From contig NZ_FZNO01000022.1 of NCBI RefSeq assembly GCF_900188025.1, forward strand, positions 1 through 64,000: a stretch of 64,000 nt of DNA, in the 5' to 3' direction. The position numbers and the translations under genes were made by a program. Position 1 is the first letter of the stretch, and each line of letters opens with the position of its first letter. Positions 20,457 through 28,798 of the stretch are shown one piece after another. This stretch comes from Blastococcus mobilis. GTDB taxonomy: Bacteria; Actinomycetota; Actinomycetes; Mycobacteriales; Geodermatophilaceae. A model generated the notes under the pieces. The model searched no databases. It saw only the letters and a program-made list of their open reading frames with translations, and was not told where the DNA came from.

Positions 20457-21227
20457 GTGAAGAGCTTCGACGTCGCAGCCGTTGTCACCGGAGGAGCCTC
20501 CGGGCTCGGGGAGGCCACCACCCGCGCCCTGGCCGCCAAGGGCGCGGCCGTGACCATCCTCGACCTGCAGGAGGAGCGGGGTCAGGCGCTGGCCGACGAA
20601 CTCGGCGGGCACACCACGTTCGTCCGCACCGACGTCACCGACGAGGCATCGGTCCAGGCCGCCATCGCCGAGGCGACGGGCAAGGATCGCCCGCTGCGGA
20701 TCGCGATCAACTGCGCCGGCATCGGCTGGGCGCAGCGGACGGTCGGCCGCAACGGGGAGCCGCACGATCTCGGCGCCTTCACCCGCACGGTCATGATCAA
20801 CCTGGTCGGCACGTTCAACGTCCTGCGGCTGGCCGCGGCCGCGATGTCCACCGCAGAGCCGGGCGAGGACGGCGAGCGCGGCGTCGTGGTCAACACTGCC
20901 TCGATCGCGGCCTACGACGGGCAGATCGGCCAGGTCGCCTACGCGGCCTCCAAGGGCGGGATCGTGGGCCTGACCCTGCCGGCCGCGCGGGACCTCTCCA
21001 GCACCGGCGTCCGGGTCTGCACCATCGCCCCCGGGCTCGTCGACACGCCGCTCCTCGCCGGCCTTCCCGAGGAGGCGCGGACGGCGCTGGCCGAGGGCAT
21101 ACCTTTCCCCAAGCGTCTCGGCCGTCCGTCGGACTTCGCCGAGCTGGCGCTCGCGATCGTCGAGCACGGCTACCTCAACGGTGAGGTCATCCGAATGGAT
21201 GGCGCGCTGCGCATGGCACCTCGTTGA
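20457..21227 (+). CDS. SDR family oxidoreductase (3-hydroxyacyl-CoA dehydrogenase type II-like)
   Basis: This classical short-chain dehydrogenase of 256 residues has the cofactor loop TGGASGLG (about 11-18), LDLQEER with an acidic residue after the second strand favouring NAD, NCAGIG, and the catalytic Ser ([10 protein letters not shown]), Tyr and Lys (YAASKGG). The [29 protein letters not shown] region and the [19 protein letters not shown] tail match type II 3-hydroxyacyl-CoA dehydrogenases (HSD17B10-like), which oxidise (S)-3-hydroxyacyl-CoA, but substrate cannot be proven. It diverges from the flippase gene, and its 3-prime end overlaps the possible start of the downstream glycosylase gene. 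Confidence 0.88.
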   Translation: MKSFDVAAVVTGGASGLGEATTRALAAKGAAVTILDLQEERGQALADELGGHTTFVRTDVTDEASVQAAIAEATGKDRPLRIAINCAGIGWAQRTVGRNGEPHDLGAFTRTVMINLVGTFNVLRLAAAAMSTAEPGEDGERGVVVNTASIAAYDGQIGQVAYAASKGGIVGLTLPAARDLSSTGVRVCTIAPGLVDTPLLAGLPEEARTALAEGIPFPKRLGRPSDFAELALAIVEHGYLNGEVIRMDGALRMAPR

Positions 21228-22197
21228 TCTTCCGCTGATCCGTCTTCCCCCGGAGCACCCCCTGAGCACCGCCCTCGCGTCCGCCCCCGCATACGAGGCG
21301 ACCTGGGAGCCGGGCTGGCCACTCGACGTCGAGGGCTGCCTCGCGCCGCACCGGCGTGGACGAGGCGATCCGGCGCTGCGCACCGCGGAGGACGGGATCT
21401 GGCGCACCACGACGACGGTGGATGGTCCGGCGTCCGTGCGCATCACGGTCGCGGGGGGACGGGTCCGGGTCGCCGCGTGGGGCGACGGGGCGACCGCGGC
21501 CGGCGCGGCGGTGCCCGGCTGGCTGGGTGCAGCCGACCGGCCGGAGGGGTTCGAGCCCGGGGACCACTCCGTGGTGGCCGACCTGCACCGTCGGGCGCAG
21601 TGGTTGCGGCTGAGCCGCACGGGCCGCACCTGGGACGCGCTGGTTCCCGCCGTCCTCGAGCAGAAGGTGACCGTCGCGGAGGCCCACCGCGTGTGGCGGG
21701 AGCTGCTGCGGCTGGCCGGTGAGCCGGCGCCCGGTCCCGCGCCCGAGGGCATGCGGGTCCCGCCCTCGTCGCAGCGGGTGCTGGAGGTGACCGACTGGCA
21801 ATGGCACGCCTGCGGCCTCGACGGCGCCCGCCGCCGCGCGCTGAGGGCCGTGGCGTCGGTCGCGTCGCGGCTTGAGCCGGGGGGCGCCGGCGACTCGGCG
21901 GCGCTGCAGCGGCGGCTGTGCTCGATCCCCGGCATCGGCGTGTGGACCGCGGCCGAGGTGGTGCAGCGGACCCTTGGCTGCCCCGACACGGTCAGCGTCG
22001 GCGACTACCACCTGAAGAACATCGTCGGTTGGTCACTGGCCGGCCGGAGGACCGACGATGCGGGGATGCTGGAGCTGCTGGAGCCCTGGCGTGGGCACCG
22101 GCAGCGCGTCGTCCGGCTCATCCTGGCCGGCGGGCGCGGCCAGCGGCCGCCGCGCCGGGGCCCGCGGTTCGCGCCGACGGACCACCGGCGGATCTGA
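21199..22197 (+). CDS. HhH-GPD DNA glycosylase family protein (AlkA-like)
   Basis: These enzymes excise alkylated bases. The product has an N-terminal beta-rich part like AlkA (residues 20-130), then a helical domain with [22 protein letters not shown] and the helix-hairpin-helix [21 protein letters not shown]. The GDYHLKN that follows carries the Asp expected to be catalytic. Length is about 332 residues. The start is uncertain: ATG 21199 and GTG 21181 are in frame and both overlap the SDR gene in another frame. Homologues as I know them start close to the PxxLxxTL-like segment, so a later non-ATG start is possible. The gene ends 7 nt from the stop of the convergent rmlA. Confidence 0.8.
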   Translation: MARCAWHLVDLPLIRLPPEHPLSTALASAPAYEATWEPGWPLDVEGCLAPHRRGRGDPALRTAEDGIWRTTTTVDGPASVRITVAGGRVRVAAWGDGATAAGAAVPGWLGAADRPEGFEPGDHSVVADLHRRAQWLRLSRTGRTWDALVPAVLEQKVTVAEAHRVWRELLRLAGEPAPGPAPEGMRVPPSSQRVLEVTDWQWHACGLDGARRRALRAVASVASRLEPGGAGDSAALQRRLCSIPGIGVWTAAEVVQRTLGCPDTVSVGDYHLKNIVGWSLAGRRTDDAGMLELLEPWRGHRQRVVRLILAGGRGQRPPRRGPRFAPTDHRRI

Positions 22198-22204
22198 GCC
22201 CGGG

Positions 22205-23071
22205 TCAGCGGCCGTCGAGGAGGCCGAGCAGGTAGTCGCCGTAGCCGCTCTTCGCCAGTGGTTCGGCGGCACGCCGCAGGCCGTCGTCGTCCAGCCAGCC
22301 GTTGCGCCAGGCGACCTCCTCGATGCAGCCCACCTTCAGGCCCTGCCGCTCCTCGACCACCGAGACGAACTCGGTGGCCTGGCGGAGGGACTGGAAGGTC
22401 CCCGTGTCCAGCCACGCCGTCCCGCGGTCCAGGACGGTGACCGTCAGGCGCCCCTCGCGCAGGTAGTGCTCGTTGACCGCGGTGATCTCGAGCTCGCCCC
22501 GGGCGCTGGGCGTGATGCCGCGCGCGATGTCCACTACCTCGGCGTCATAGAAGTACAGCCCGGGAACGGCGTAGGAGCTCTTCGGCTGCGCCGGCTTCTC
22601 CTCGATGGAGAGCACCCGGCCGTCAGGGTCGAAGTCCACGACCCCGTAGTCCTGCGGGTTGGAAACGTGGTAGGCGAAGACGTGTCCGCCGTCGGGCTCC
22701 GGGAGGCGGCTCAGGGCCGTACCGAGGCCCGCCCCGTAGAAGATGTTGTCTCCCAGCACCAGCGCGGCGGACTCGCCGGCGAGGAAGTCGGCTCCGATGA
22801 GAAAGGCCTGCGCCAGCCCCTCGGGCCGGGGCTGCACGGCGTACTCGATGCGCATCCCCAGGCGGCTTCCGTCCCCGAGCAGAGCACGGAAGGCATCCTG
22901 GTCACCCGGTGTCGTGATCACCAGCACCTCTCGGACGCCGGCCATCATCAGCGTCGAGAGCGGGTAGTACACCATCGGCTTGTCGTACACCGGCATGAGC
23001 TGCTTGCTGACCGCCTGGGTGATGGGAAAGAGACGGCTACCGGTGCCCCCGGCCAGGATGATCCCGCGCAT
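22205..23071 (-). CDS. rmlA: Glucose-1-phosphate thymidylyltransferase
   Basis: RmlA makes dTDP-glucose from glucose-1-phosphate and dTTP, the first step of dTDP-L-rhamnose synthesis. The 288-residue protein has the signature [22 protein letters not shown] (GGTGSRL at 8-14), [35 protein letters not shown] and [10 protein letters not shown]; all substrate and allosteric-site blocks are present and the length is normal. ATG 23071 lies 8 nt after TACGGT, so the transcript is probably leaderless. rmlC is next upstream on the same strand. rmlB and rmlD are not in this window. Rhamnose is needed by WbbL. Confidence 0.95.
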   Translation of the reverse strand: MRGIILAGGTGSRLFPITQAVSKQLMPVYDKPMVYYPLSTLMMAGVREVLVITTPGDQDAFRALLGDGSRLGMRIEYAVQPRPEGLAQAFLIGADFLAGESAALVLGDNIFYGAGLGTALSRLPEPDGGHVFAYHVSNPQDYGVVDFDPDGRVLSIEEKPAQPKSSYAVPGLYFYDAEVVDIARGITPSARGELEITAVNEHYLREGRLTVTVLDRGTAWLDTGTFQSLRQATEFVSVVEERQGLKVGCIEEVAWRNGWLDDDGLRRAAEPLAKSGYGDYLLGLLDGR

Positions 23072-23079
23072 GATCGGTC

Positions 23080-23085
23080 ACCGTA
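23080..23085 (-). promoter_or_regulatory. Candidate -10 hexamer for a leaderless rmlA transcript
   Basis: On the minus strand TACGGT is 8 nt before ATG 23071. Confidence 0.5.
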
Positions 23086-23152
23086 CCGATCGGCTGGTCC
23101 GGCCCCGGACCGTCGGCGCCGGTCACCCCCACAAGGCAGGAGACGGCCGCGG

Positions 23153-23773
23153 CTACCGACCCCGTCCGGCCGCGCCACCACGCAGCTCCGCGTAGCGGGC
23201 GGCGCACTGCTCCATCGTCGGCAGCAGCCCCTGCTGCTTGGCCTCGGCCAGGGTGGGCGCGGCCTGGTCCTTGGCGGAGAACTCGAATTCCAGGTCGGCC
23301 GGCCAGGGCAGGTCGAGGTCCGGGTCCATGGGGTGGACGCCGAACTCGCGGCCCGGGGAGTAGCCGCTGGACACCAGGTAGGTGACCGAACTGGCCTCCG
23401 CGAGGGACACGAAGGCGTGCCCGAGGCCCTCGGCGAGGTACACCGCCCGGGGGCTCTCGCTGTCGAGCAGGACGGCGTCGTGGACTCCGAAGGTGGGTGA
23501 GCCGACCCGGATGTCGACGATCACGTCGAGGACCTTGCCCGACGGGCAGTAGACGTACTTGGCCTGGCCGGGCGGAACCAGCGCGAAGTGCACGCCCCGA
23601 AGGACGCCGCGCGCCGAGACGCTGTGGTTGGCCTGGGCGAGTATCAGGCCGAAGCCGGTGGCCTCACTGAGGACGTCGGCGCGGTACCACTCGGTGAACC
23701 GCCCCCGTGAGTCCCCGTGGGGCACGAGGTCCAGGACGTAGCTGTCTGGAACGGCGAGCTCACGGATGTCCAC
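23153..23773 (-). CDS. rmlC: dTDP-4-dehydrorhamnose 3,5-epimerase
   Basis: RmlC epimerises C3 and C5 of dTDP-4-keto-6-deoxyglucose on the way to dTDP-L-rhamnose. The cupin of 206 residues has GRFTEWYR, NHSVSARGVLRGVHFA with the catalytic His62, the KYVYCPSGKVLDVIVDIR strand with Lys72, GLGHAFVSL with His119, and TYLVSSGYSPGREFGVHP with Tyr132. In the usual RGLHYQ motif the Tyr-Gln is Phe-Ala here, a mild departure. GTG 23773 lies 6 nt after TAGCGT. It has its own promoter and is separated from rmlA by about 80 nt. Confidence 0.93.
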   Translation of the reverse strand: MDIRELAVPDSYVLDLVPHGDSRGRFTEWYRADVLSEATGFGLILAQANHSVSARGVLRGVHFALVPPGQAKYVYCPSGKVLDVIVDIRVGSPTFGVHDAVLLDSESPRAVYLAEGLGHAFVSLAEASSVTYLVSSGYSPGREFGVHPMDPDLDLPWPADLEFEFSAKDQAAPTLAEAKQQGLLPTMEQCAARYAELRGGAAGRGR

Positions 23774-23779
23774 GCCTCG

Positions 23780-23785
23780 ACGCTA
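23780..23785 (-). promoter_or_regulatory. Candidate -10 hexamer for a leaderless rmlC transcript
   Basis: On the minus strand TAGCGT is 6 nt before GTG 23773. Confidence 0.55.
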
Positions 23786-23799
23786 TCCAACCGCGCCGT

Positions 23800-24861
23800 T
23801 CAGGACGCCGGAGTCCCCAGCCACAGTCTCCCGACGAGTGAGGAGCCGCCGGGCGTCCCGACCGGCTCCCAGCGCGTCGTCCACCCCTCGGCGTGCAGTT
23901 GCACGATCGCCGCCCCCAGCAGGGCGCCCAGGTTCAGGGCCGTCGTCAGGTTCGGGGTGTCACTGAGATGGACGTCGACGACGCCGTCACCCTCGCCGCC
24001 GTGGCGCAGGACCACCGGGAACTCCGGCAGTGCGGCGCTGGCCACCCGGAAGGCCTCGGCCACCGCCGCCAGCTCGCCGGCCCGCGGCACGAGCTCGGCG
24101 CCGGGCTCGCGGGAGCGGACGAGGTCGCGGGCGCCGTAGGGGAAGAGATCGTCCTGCGGCAGCCGGACGAGGGGCCGGGTGCCCTCGTCGTCCCCGGCGG
24201 TGGTGGTGTACGGCAGGCCGCGCACGACGGCGACCGGGACGCCGGACAGTTTGCCCTTGACCAGGTCGGCGGCGGACGCGAGTTCGTCCACGACCGCCAC
24301 CCGGGTCGTCTCCAGGCGGTTGCCCCAGGCGTCCACCGCTCCCCGGTGGTCGGTCAGCGCGGCGATGCCGGCCGCACCCACCGCGACATCGGTGAGCCCC
24401 TCCCGCCAGGTCCGGCCGAAGGTGTCACTCACCACCACGGCGACGTCGACCCCGAGCAGCTCGCACAGCCGTGCACGCAGTGCGCGGGCGGAGGCGTCGG
24501 CGTCCTCGGGGAGCAGCACGAGGGCGTCCTGGGTCACGTTGGAGGCGTCGATACCGGCGGCGGCCACCACCCAGCCCTGGCGGGTCTGGACGATCGCCAG
24601 AGGCCCCCGGCGAGCGACGACCCGCACGGCCTCGTCCTCGACGGCCTGGAGGCGCAGGGCCTCCCGGTCCGCCCCGGGCGGCACGTCGACGAGACGGCCC
24701 TCGACCTTGGAGACCGCCTTGGAGGTGACGACGACGACGTCGCCGTCGGCCAGCCAGGGCGCGGCGCCGGCGATCGCCGCCGCCAGGTCGTCACCGGGGG
24801 CGAACTCCGGCAGCCCGTGGACCGGCAGGACCGAGATCCCACCCGGAACCGGCTCAGCCAT
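23800..24861 (-). CDS. fbiB: Coenzyme F420:L-glutamate ligase (FbiB/CofE), shortened C-terminus
   Basis: The N-terminal 240 residues match CofE, which adds gamma-linked glutamates to F420-0 with [77 protein letters not shown]. Mycobacterial FbiB is about 448 residues with a C-terminal FMN-binding nitroreductase domain that reduces dehydro-F420. Here only about 110 residues follow CofE, ending [26 protein letters not shown]..., which is far too short for a complete nitroreductase. ATG 24861 is chosen because GAAGGA is 4 nt upstream; it overlaps the fbiA stop by 8 nt, so fbiA-fbiB is coupled. Confidence 0.85.
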   Translation of the reverse strand: MAEPVPGGISVLPVHGLPEFAPGDDLAAAIAGAAPWLADGDVVVVTSKAVSKVEGRLVDVPPGADREALRLQAVEDEAVRVVARRGPLAIVQTRQGWVVAAAGIDASNVTQDALVLLPEDADASARALRARLCELLGVDVAVVVSDTFGRTWREGLTDVAVGAAGIAALTDHRGAVDAWGNRLETTRVAVVDELASAADLVKGKLSGVPVAVVRGLPYTTTAGDDEGTRPLVRLPQDDLFPYGARDLVRSREPGAELVPRAGELAAVAEAFRVASAALPEFPVVLRHGGEGDGVVDVHLSDTPNLTTALNLGALLGAAIVQLHAEGWTTRWEPVGTPGGSSLVGRLWLGTPAS

Positions 24862-25825
24862 GGGGTCCTTCAACGGCGGCGTCCAGAGCGGCGCGGGCCA
24901 GGGCGGTGGTGGCCCCGGGCGAGGACATCAGCAGCGGCACCTGCCGGACGTCGACACCGGGGACGTCCGCGGTGTCGTCGGGGGCCGCGAGCCAGGCGTC
25001 GAGGAGACCGCCGCTGCCGCGGGCGCCGTAGTGCCGGCCCACCCCCTCGGCGCTCACCTCGATGCCGAGGGCGGGCAGGCAGCGGTCGGCCATCCCGCGG
25101 ACCACCGCACCGCCGATGACGGGCGAGACGCCCACGACGCGGGCGGGAGAGGACAGCAGCGCCTCCCGCAGGCCGGGCACCCCCAGGACCGTCCCGATCG
25201 ACACCACCGGGTTGGACGGCGCCAGCAGGACGGCGTCCGCGGCGGCGAATGCCTCGGCGACGCCGGGCGCCGGCCGGGCCGTCTCCACGCCGATCTGGAC
25301 GAACGCCCGGGGGTCGAGGGCGGCGCGGTGCCTGATCCACCACTCCTGGAAGTGGATGGCCCGCTGGCGCCCGGTGCCGGGATCGGTCACGACGACGTGG
25401 GTCTCGACCCGCTGATCGGTCATCGGCAGGAGGGTGACCCCGGGCTTCCAACGGTCGGCCAGCGCCGCGGTGACTGCTGACAGCGAGTAGCCGGCGTCCA
25501 GCATCCGCGTGCGGATGAGGTGGGTGGCGAGGTCGCGGTCACCCAGCCCGAACCAGTCGGGGTCGGCGCCGTAGGCGGCCAGCTCCTCCTTGACCGTCCA
25601 GCTCTCATCGGCCCGGCCCCAGCCCCGCTCCTCGTCGATGCCGCCGCCGAGGGTGTACATCACCGTGTCCAGGTCCGGGCAGATCCGCAGGCCGTGCAGC
25701 GTCACGTCGTCCCCGGTGTTGACGACGGCGGTGATCTCCGCCTCGGGGGCGGCGGACCGCACCCCACGCAGGAACCGGGCCCCTCCGGTCCCGCCGGCCA
25801 GCACCACGATCTGCACGAAACACAT
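24854..25825 (-). CDS. fbiA: 2-phospho-L-lactate / phosphoenolpyruvyl transferase (FbiA/CofD)
   Basis: FbiA joins the phospho-C3 unit (as a guanosine diphosphate adduct) to the deazaflavin Fo, making (dehydro)F420-0. The 323-residue protein has the family start [81 protein letters not shown] and [15 protein letters not shown]. All signature blocks are present. ATG 25825 is used; GTG 25816, three codons inside, is an alternative. It forms a coupled operon with fbiB and diverges from whiB2, as in Mycobacterium (Rv3261/Rv3262 beside Rv3260c). Confidence 0.94.
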   Translation of the reverse strand: MCFVQIVVLAGGTGGARFLRGVRSAAPEAEITAVVNTGDDVTLHGLRICPDLDTVMYTLGGGIDEERGWGRADESWTVKEELAAYGADPDWFGLGDRDLATHLIRTRMLDAGYSLSAVTAALADRWKPGVTLLPMTDQRVETHVVVTDPGTGRQRAIHFQEWWIRHRAALDPRAFVQIGVETARPAPGVAEAFAAADAVLLAPSNPVVSIGTVLGVPGLREALLSSPARVVGVSPVIGGAVVRGMADRCLPALGIEVSAEGVGRHYGARGSGGLLDAWLAAPDDTADVPGVDVRQVPLLMSSPGATTALARAALDAAVEGPHG

Positions 25826-25941
25826 CGTGCCTGATAGGCAGTTGTCGACTGTTTGGCGGGCGTGTCGAGGGTGGGAACGACATCTGACGAACGCCTGTTA
25901 CGGGTGGGGCTGCTGTGGCGTGTCGCTTACACCGGGCGAAG

Positions 25942-25971
25942 TTGACGGGCAGGCAACGACACGCGTGTAAT
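25942..25971 (+). promoter_or_regulatory. Candidate whiB2 promoter
   Basis: TTGACG (25942-25947) and TGTAAT (25966-25971) are separated by 18 nt, giving a leader of about 80 nt before ATG 26057. This is one of the most AT-rich spots in the region. Confidence 0.5.
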
Positions 25972-26056
25972 TCCGTCGATGTCATCGAGTGCTGAGCGGG
26001 CCGGGAACGTCCTGGAAACCGCGCACCGAGGCCACAGCGAGAGGGGACGCAACGTC

Positions 26057-26413
26057 ATGGCGGAGGTGTCGTGGTTGAGCGATTACGTCGGTGCGAACGA
26101 CCGGTCTGTTGACCGGTTCGGAGCCGGCCACGGCATGGGCCAGGGCGCGGGGCGGGGCATTACCGGCCTCCTGGGCATCGGAGCGGAGGCCGACGCCCAG
26201 TCGTGGCAGGAGCAGGCGCTGTGCGCGGAGACCGACCCCGAGGCGTTCTTCCCGGAGAAGGGTGGCTCCACCCGCGAGGCGAAGAAGATCTGCACCGGTT
26301 GCGAGGTGAAGGCCCAGTGCCTGGAGTACGCCCTCGCCAACGACGAGCGCTTCGGCATCTGGGGTGGGCTGTCCGAGCGTGAGCGTCGCCGGCTTCGCCG
26401 CCGCGCCGTCTGA
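26057..26413 (+). CDS. whiB2: WhiB-family iron-sulfur transcription factor, WhiB2/WhmD type
   Basis: WhiB2/WhmD controls septation and cell division genes in actinobacteria, usually in complex with sigma A. The 118-residue protein has four Cys (C56, C79, C82, C88) for a 4Fe-4S cluster in ALCAETDPEAFFPEKGGSTREAKKICTGCEVKAQCLEYA, the GIWGG turn (100-104) and the basic tail ERRRLRRRAV for DNA contact. ATG 26057 lies in a GAGGGGA context. The N-terminal 45 residues are Gly-rich and longer than in the mycobacterial protein. Location next to fbiA is conserved. A hairpin element begins just after the stop. Confidence 0.93.
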   Translation: MAEVSWLSDYVGANDRSVDRFGAGHGMGQGAGRGITGLLGIGAEADAQSWQEQALCAETDPEAFFPEKGGSTREAKKICTGCEVKAQCLEYALANDERFGIWGGLSERERRRLRRRAV

Positions 26414-26414
26414 C

Positions 26415-26482
26415 GAAGGACCCCTCTGCCCCCACCATTCGCCAGCTCATGGCGGGACCCTGCAGAGGGGCCGCTCCAACAG
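26415..26482 (+). terminator. Hairpin element after whiB2 (dispersed family)
   Basis: The stem CCCCTCTG (26421-26428) pairs with CAGAGGGG (26463-26470). The interior has the family pattern CTGCCCCCAC ... GGCGGGACCCTG and the flank ends in GGCCGCTCCAAC. Similar elements follow the DUF3499 gene, manA, sahH and secA. It probably acts as a transcription terminator. Confidence 0.6.
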
Positions 26483-26490
26483 GTCACGCA

Positions 26491-26515
26491 GCCGCCGACG
26501 GATTCCGTCGGCGGC
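26491..26515. repeat. 12-bp perfect inverted repeat upstream of the 26533 gene
   Basis: GCCGCCGACGGA (26491-26502) and TCCGTCGGCGGC (26504-26515) are exact reverse complements around one base. It lies 18 nt before ATG 26533. It could be a second terminator for whiB2 or an operator for the downstream gene. Confidence 0.6.
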
Positions 26516-26532
26516 TGTGGTCGTATTCGGGG

Positions 26533-27342
26533 ATGTTCACGCGGATCGCCGTCGGCCGCGCCCAGGTGGTCCGGGAGCTCCGCGCGGCGGGCCCGCTGAT
26601 GGCCGACCTGCGCGCCCCGACCACCGCCCGGGCCCCGTGGCTCACCGCCGTTCTCAACGAGGGGGTCGCTCGCCGGGGCGCCGGCCGGCCTGTCGCGGTC
26701 GTCGTCGAGCCGCACACCCCGGGACGTCCGGACGCCGTGGCTTTCCTCACCGTGCGCCGCCGGGGGCCGGCGGTCCTTCTCACGATGCTGGGCGAGGACG
26801 TCGGACCTCTGCCGGCCGGCCGGCCACCCAGGCGGCTGCTGGCCCGCGACGAGCGGGCGGCCGAGCTGCTCGCCGGGGGGATCTGCCGGCTGCTGGGCAC
26901 CCTGCGCGGGTTCCGCCGGCTGCGCCTGGCCGGGCTGCCGCTGGGCGACCCGACGGCACGGGCACTGGCCGCGCGGCTGCCCGACGGGCTGATCGCCAAC
27001 ACGCGCAGCGAGGGAACGGTCGACGAGCTCGACGACGTCGGTGAGGTGGCGCGGACCCGCGACCCGCGGGAACTCGAGAGGTGGCTGCCGGCCCTGGTGG
27101 CCCGCGAGCCGGACGTGCGTGCCCGGTCCTTCCTCCGGTCCGCTACCCGCCTGCACGCCGCCATCGGCCAGGTGGAGCTGGCCGTACTGCCCGGTGGGGA
27201 CGGCCTGCGGGCGGGGCTGCTGACCCTCGTCGACGGCGCCGACCGCTGGCCGTGGTGGGGATGGAGCGATGTCGGCGGGCTCGGCTCCGCGATGGGCGCA
27301 CCCCTGGTCGGCCTCGTGTCCCCGGCCCGCGGCTGGCCCTGA
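26533..27342 (+). CDS. Conserved hypothetical protein (unrecognised family)
   Basis: I do not recognise a family for this 269-residue protein. It begins MFTRIAVGRAQVVRELRAAG and is soluble in character, rich in Ala, Arg, Leu and Gly. Motif-like stretches are RARSFLRSATRLHAAIGQVELAVL, a GGxCRLLGTLRGF-type helix and the aromatic RWPWWGWSDVGGLGSAMGAPLVGL near the end. The general layout (short strands and helices, a Gly-rich VVVEPHTPGRPDAVAFL strand) could fit a GNAT-like fold, but that is a guess. Third-codon GC bias supports coding. It sits between whiB2 and a convergent membrane protein gene whose stop is 3 nt away. Confidence 0.7.
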   Translation: MFTRIAVGRAQVVRELRAAGPLMADLRAPTTARAPWLTAVLNEGVARRGAGRPVAVVVEPHTPGRPDAVAFLTVRRRGPAVLLTMLGEDVGPLPAGRPPRRLLARDERAAELLAGGICRLLGTLRGFRRLRLAGLPLGDPTARALAARLPDGLIANTRSEGTVDELDDVGEVARTRDPRELERWLPALVAREPDVRARSFLRSATRLHAAIGQVELAVLPGGDGLRAGLLTLVDGADRWPWWGWSDVGGLGSAMGAPLVGLVSPARGWP

Positions 27343-27345
27343 GCG

Positions 27346-28272
27346 TCAACCGCCGTACGTGATGGTGTTCGGCTCGTCCGCGGTGGTGCCCACCCGGTCG
27401 TCCCCGACCTGGAACAGGCCGGTGGCCGGCTCCGGCCCCACCCCGGCCCGGCCGTCCCGGGGGGCGGCCCTGACCATGAGCTCGTAGACGCGGCCGGTGG
27501 CCACCGCAGGAGTGCCGTTCGGACGGCGGAAGGTGGTGAAGCGACCCGAGAACCGCAGCTCCGTGCCGTCGGTCACCACCTCGAGGTCCGGGGTGGTCAG
27601 CTCGCCGTGCTCGGTGACCGACCGGGTGCACCCGGCGGCCACCGGGTTCTCCGGCGCCTCCCCGCTGAGGCAGTTGAACGTCGCCAGCTCGACCTCTGCC
27701 GCCGCCCGGTTGCCGGCGACCGTCGCCCGGACCCGTGGATAGGCGACGGTGACGCCGACCGGGTGCCGCTGGAGGACGACCCCGCCGAAGGTCAGCCGCG
27801 CGGACACCGTCGCGGGGTCGGGCGCCTCGGTCGTCCGGACCGGCGCCCGCGTGCCGTCGCGATCTCCGGGGTCGTCGGCACCCGGGATGCGGGCGGTGGC
27901 CACGGCCGCGGCGGCGCCGACCAGCAGCAGTGCGGTGACCGCCATCGCCATCAGTACCCGCGTGCTCCCCGACGGCTCCCGCGGGCTGTCGTGCGCCGGC
28001 GGGGGAGCCGCCGGACTGCTGAGCGCGGCCCAGCCGTCGGCCGGGACGGCCGGCGCGCGGACCGATCCGGGCGGGAACTCGAGGAAGGCGGGCAGGTCGT
28101 CCTGGCCGAGGCCGGAAGAGCTGGGCGCGGCGGCGGGCGGCTCCTCCGGGCGAGCCCGGCCACGCCGAAGTGCCAGGACACCCAGCGCGGCCAGGAGCAG
28201 GAGGGTCCCCAGCACCACGCCCAGTACCAGCCAAGGCGCGGCCGTCACGGGGATGTCCATCCTGGTCAGCAT
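27346..28272 (-). CDS. Hypothetical two-segment membrane protein with extracytoplasmic domain
   Basis: The family is not recognised. The 308-residue product has an N-terminal hydrophobic segment (WLVLGVVLGTLLLLAALGVLAL, about 14-35) and a Pro/Ala/Ser-rich cytoplasmic stretch of about 70 residues. A second membrane segment (VLMAMAVTALLLVGAAAAVATA) follows, then an extracytoplasmic beta-rich domain of about 170 residues. That domain has two Cys that may pair (FNCLSG and AAGCTRS), which looks like an immunoglobulin-like or lipoprotein-type sensor domain. ATG 28260 (MDIPV) is a possible alternative start. It is on the same strand as the zincin-fold gene upstream. Confidence 0.7.
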   Translation of the reverse strand: MLTRMDIPVTAAPWLVLGVVLGTLLLLAALGVLALRRGRARPEEPPAAAPSSSGLGQDDLPAFLEFPPGSVRAPAVPADGWAALSSPAAPPPAHDSPREPSGSTRVLMAMAVTALLLVGAAAAVATARIPGADDPGDRDGTRAPVRTTEAPDPATVSARLTFGGVVLQRHPVGVTVAYPRVRATVAGNRAAAEVELATFNCLSGEAPENPVAAGCTRSVTEHGELTTPDLEVVTDGTELRFSGRFTTFRRPNGTPAVATGRVYELMVRAAPRDGRAGVGPEPATGLFQVGDDRVGTTADEPNTITYGG

Positions 28273-28317
28273 CGCAGGGCGCCACCGCGGGGCTGTTCGG
28301 TGCCCGCTCGCCCGGCG

Positions 28318-28776
28318 TCAGCCGGTGGGGTCGATCTCCTCCGGATCGCGACCCAGGAGCACCGCGACCTGGTCGACGACGACGTCGCGCACGAGATCGG
28401 CGAGATCCTCGCGATCGTGCGCGCGGATCTCCAGTGGTCGCCGGTAGACGACGATCCGCGGCGGCACCTCGCGGCCCTTGTCGCGGTGGGCGGGCAGCAC
28501 CCGCGCCAACGGCACCGACCCGTCGTCCAGGACGTCGGCGTCGAGGACGACCTCGTCGGGGCTGGTGTGCTCGACCCACGGCACGTCCTCGACGGCGAAC
28601 TCGACGCCGGCCAGCTCCCGTTCCCAGCGGCGTTCGATGTCCTCCACCGCGTCCAGGACCAGATCGTCGAACTGCTCGGCGCGGCTGCGGGCGAGGGGGA
28701 CCTCGGCCGGGACCAGGCGTCCCCGCAGGCCGCGGCCGTGGCGGTCGCGCCGGGAGCGGGTCGGGGGTCGAGTCAT
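28318..28776 (-). CDS. Metallopeptidase-like (zincin fold) family protein, active-site HExxH not seen
   Basis: This 152-residue protein matches the actinobacterial form of the PF06262/DUF1025 family found near whiB2 in Mycobacterium (Rv3259 position). Features are a basic N-terminus, FDDLVLDAVEDIERRWERELAGVEFAVEDVPWVE and PPRIVVYRRPLEIRAHDREDLADLVRDVVVDQVAVLLGRDPEEIDP. In bacterial relatives the penultimate helix carries HExxHxxG for zinc; here the same helix reads RDVVVDQVAVLLG, so the metal ligands are missing and a protease role is doubtful. TACGCT lies 11 nt before ATG 28776. Confidence 0.8.
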   Translation of the reverse strand: MTRPPTRSRRDRHGRGLRGRLVPAEVPLARSRAEQFDDLVLDAVEDIERRWERELAGVEFAVEDVPWVEHTSPDEVVLDADVLDDGSVPLARVLPAHRDKGREVPPRIVVYRRPLEIRAHDREDLADLVRDVVVDQVAVLLGRDPEEIDPTG

Positions 28777-28798
28777 GACGGGTCGAAGCGTACGGGCC

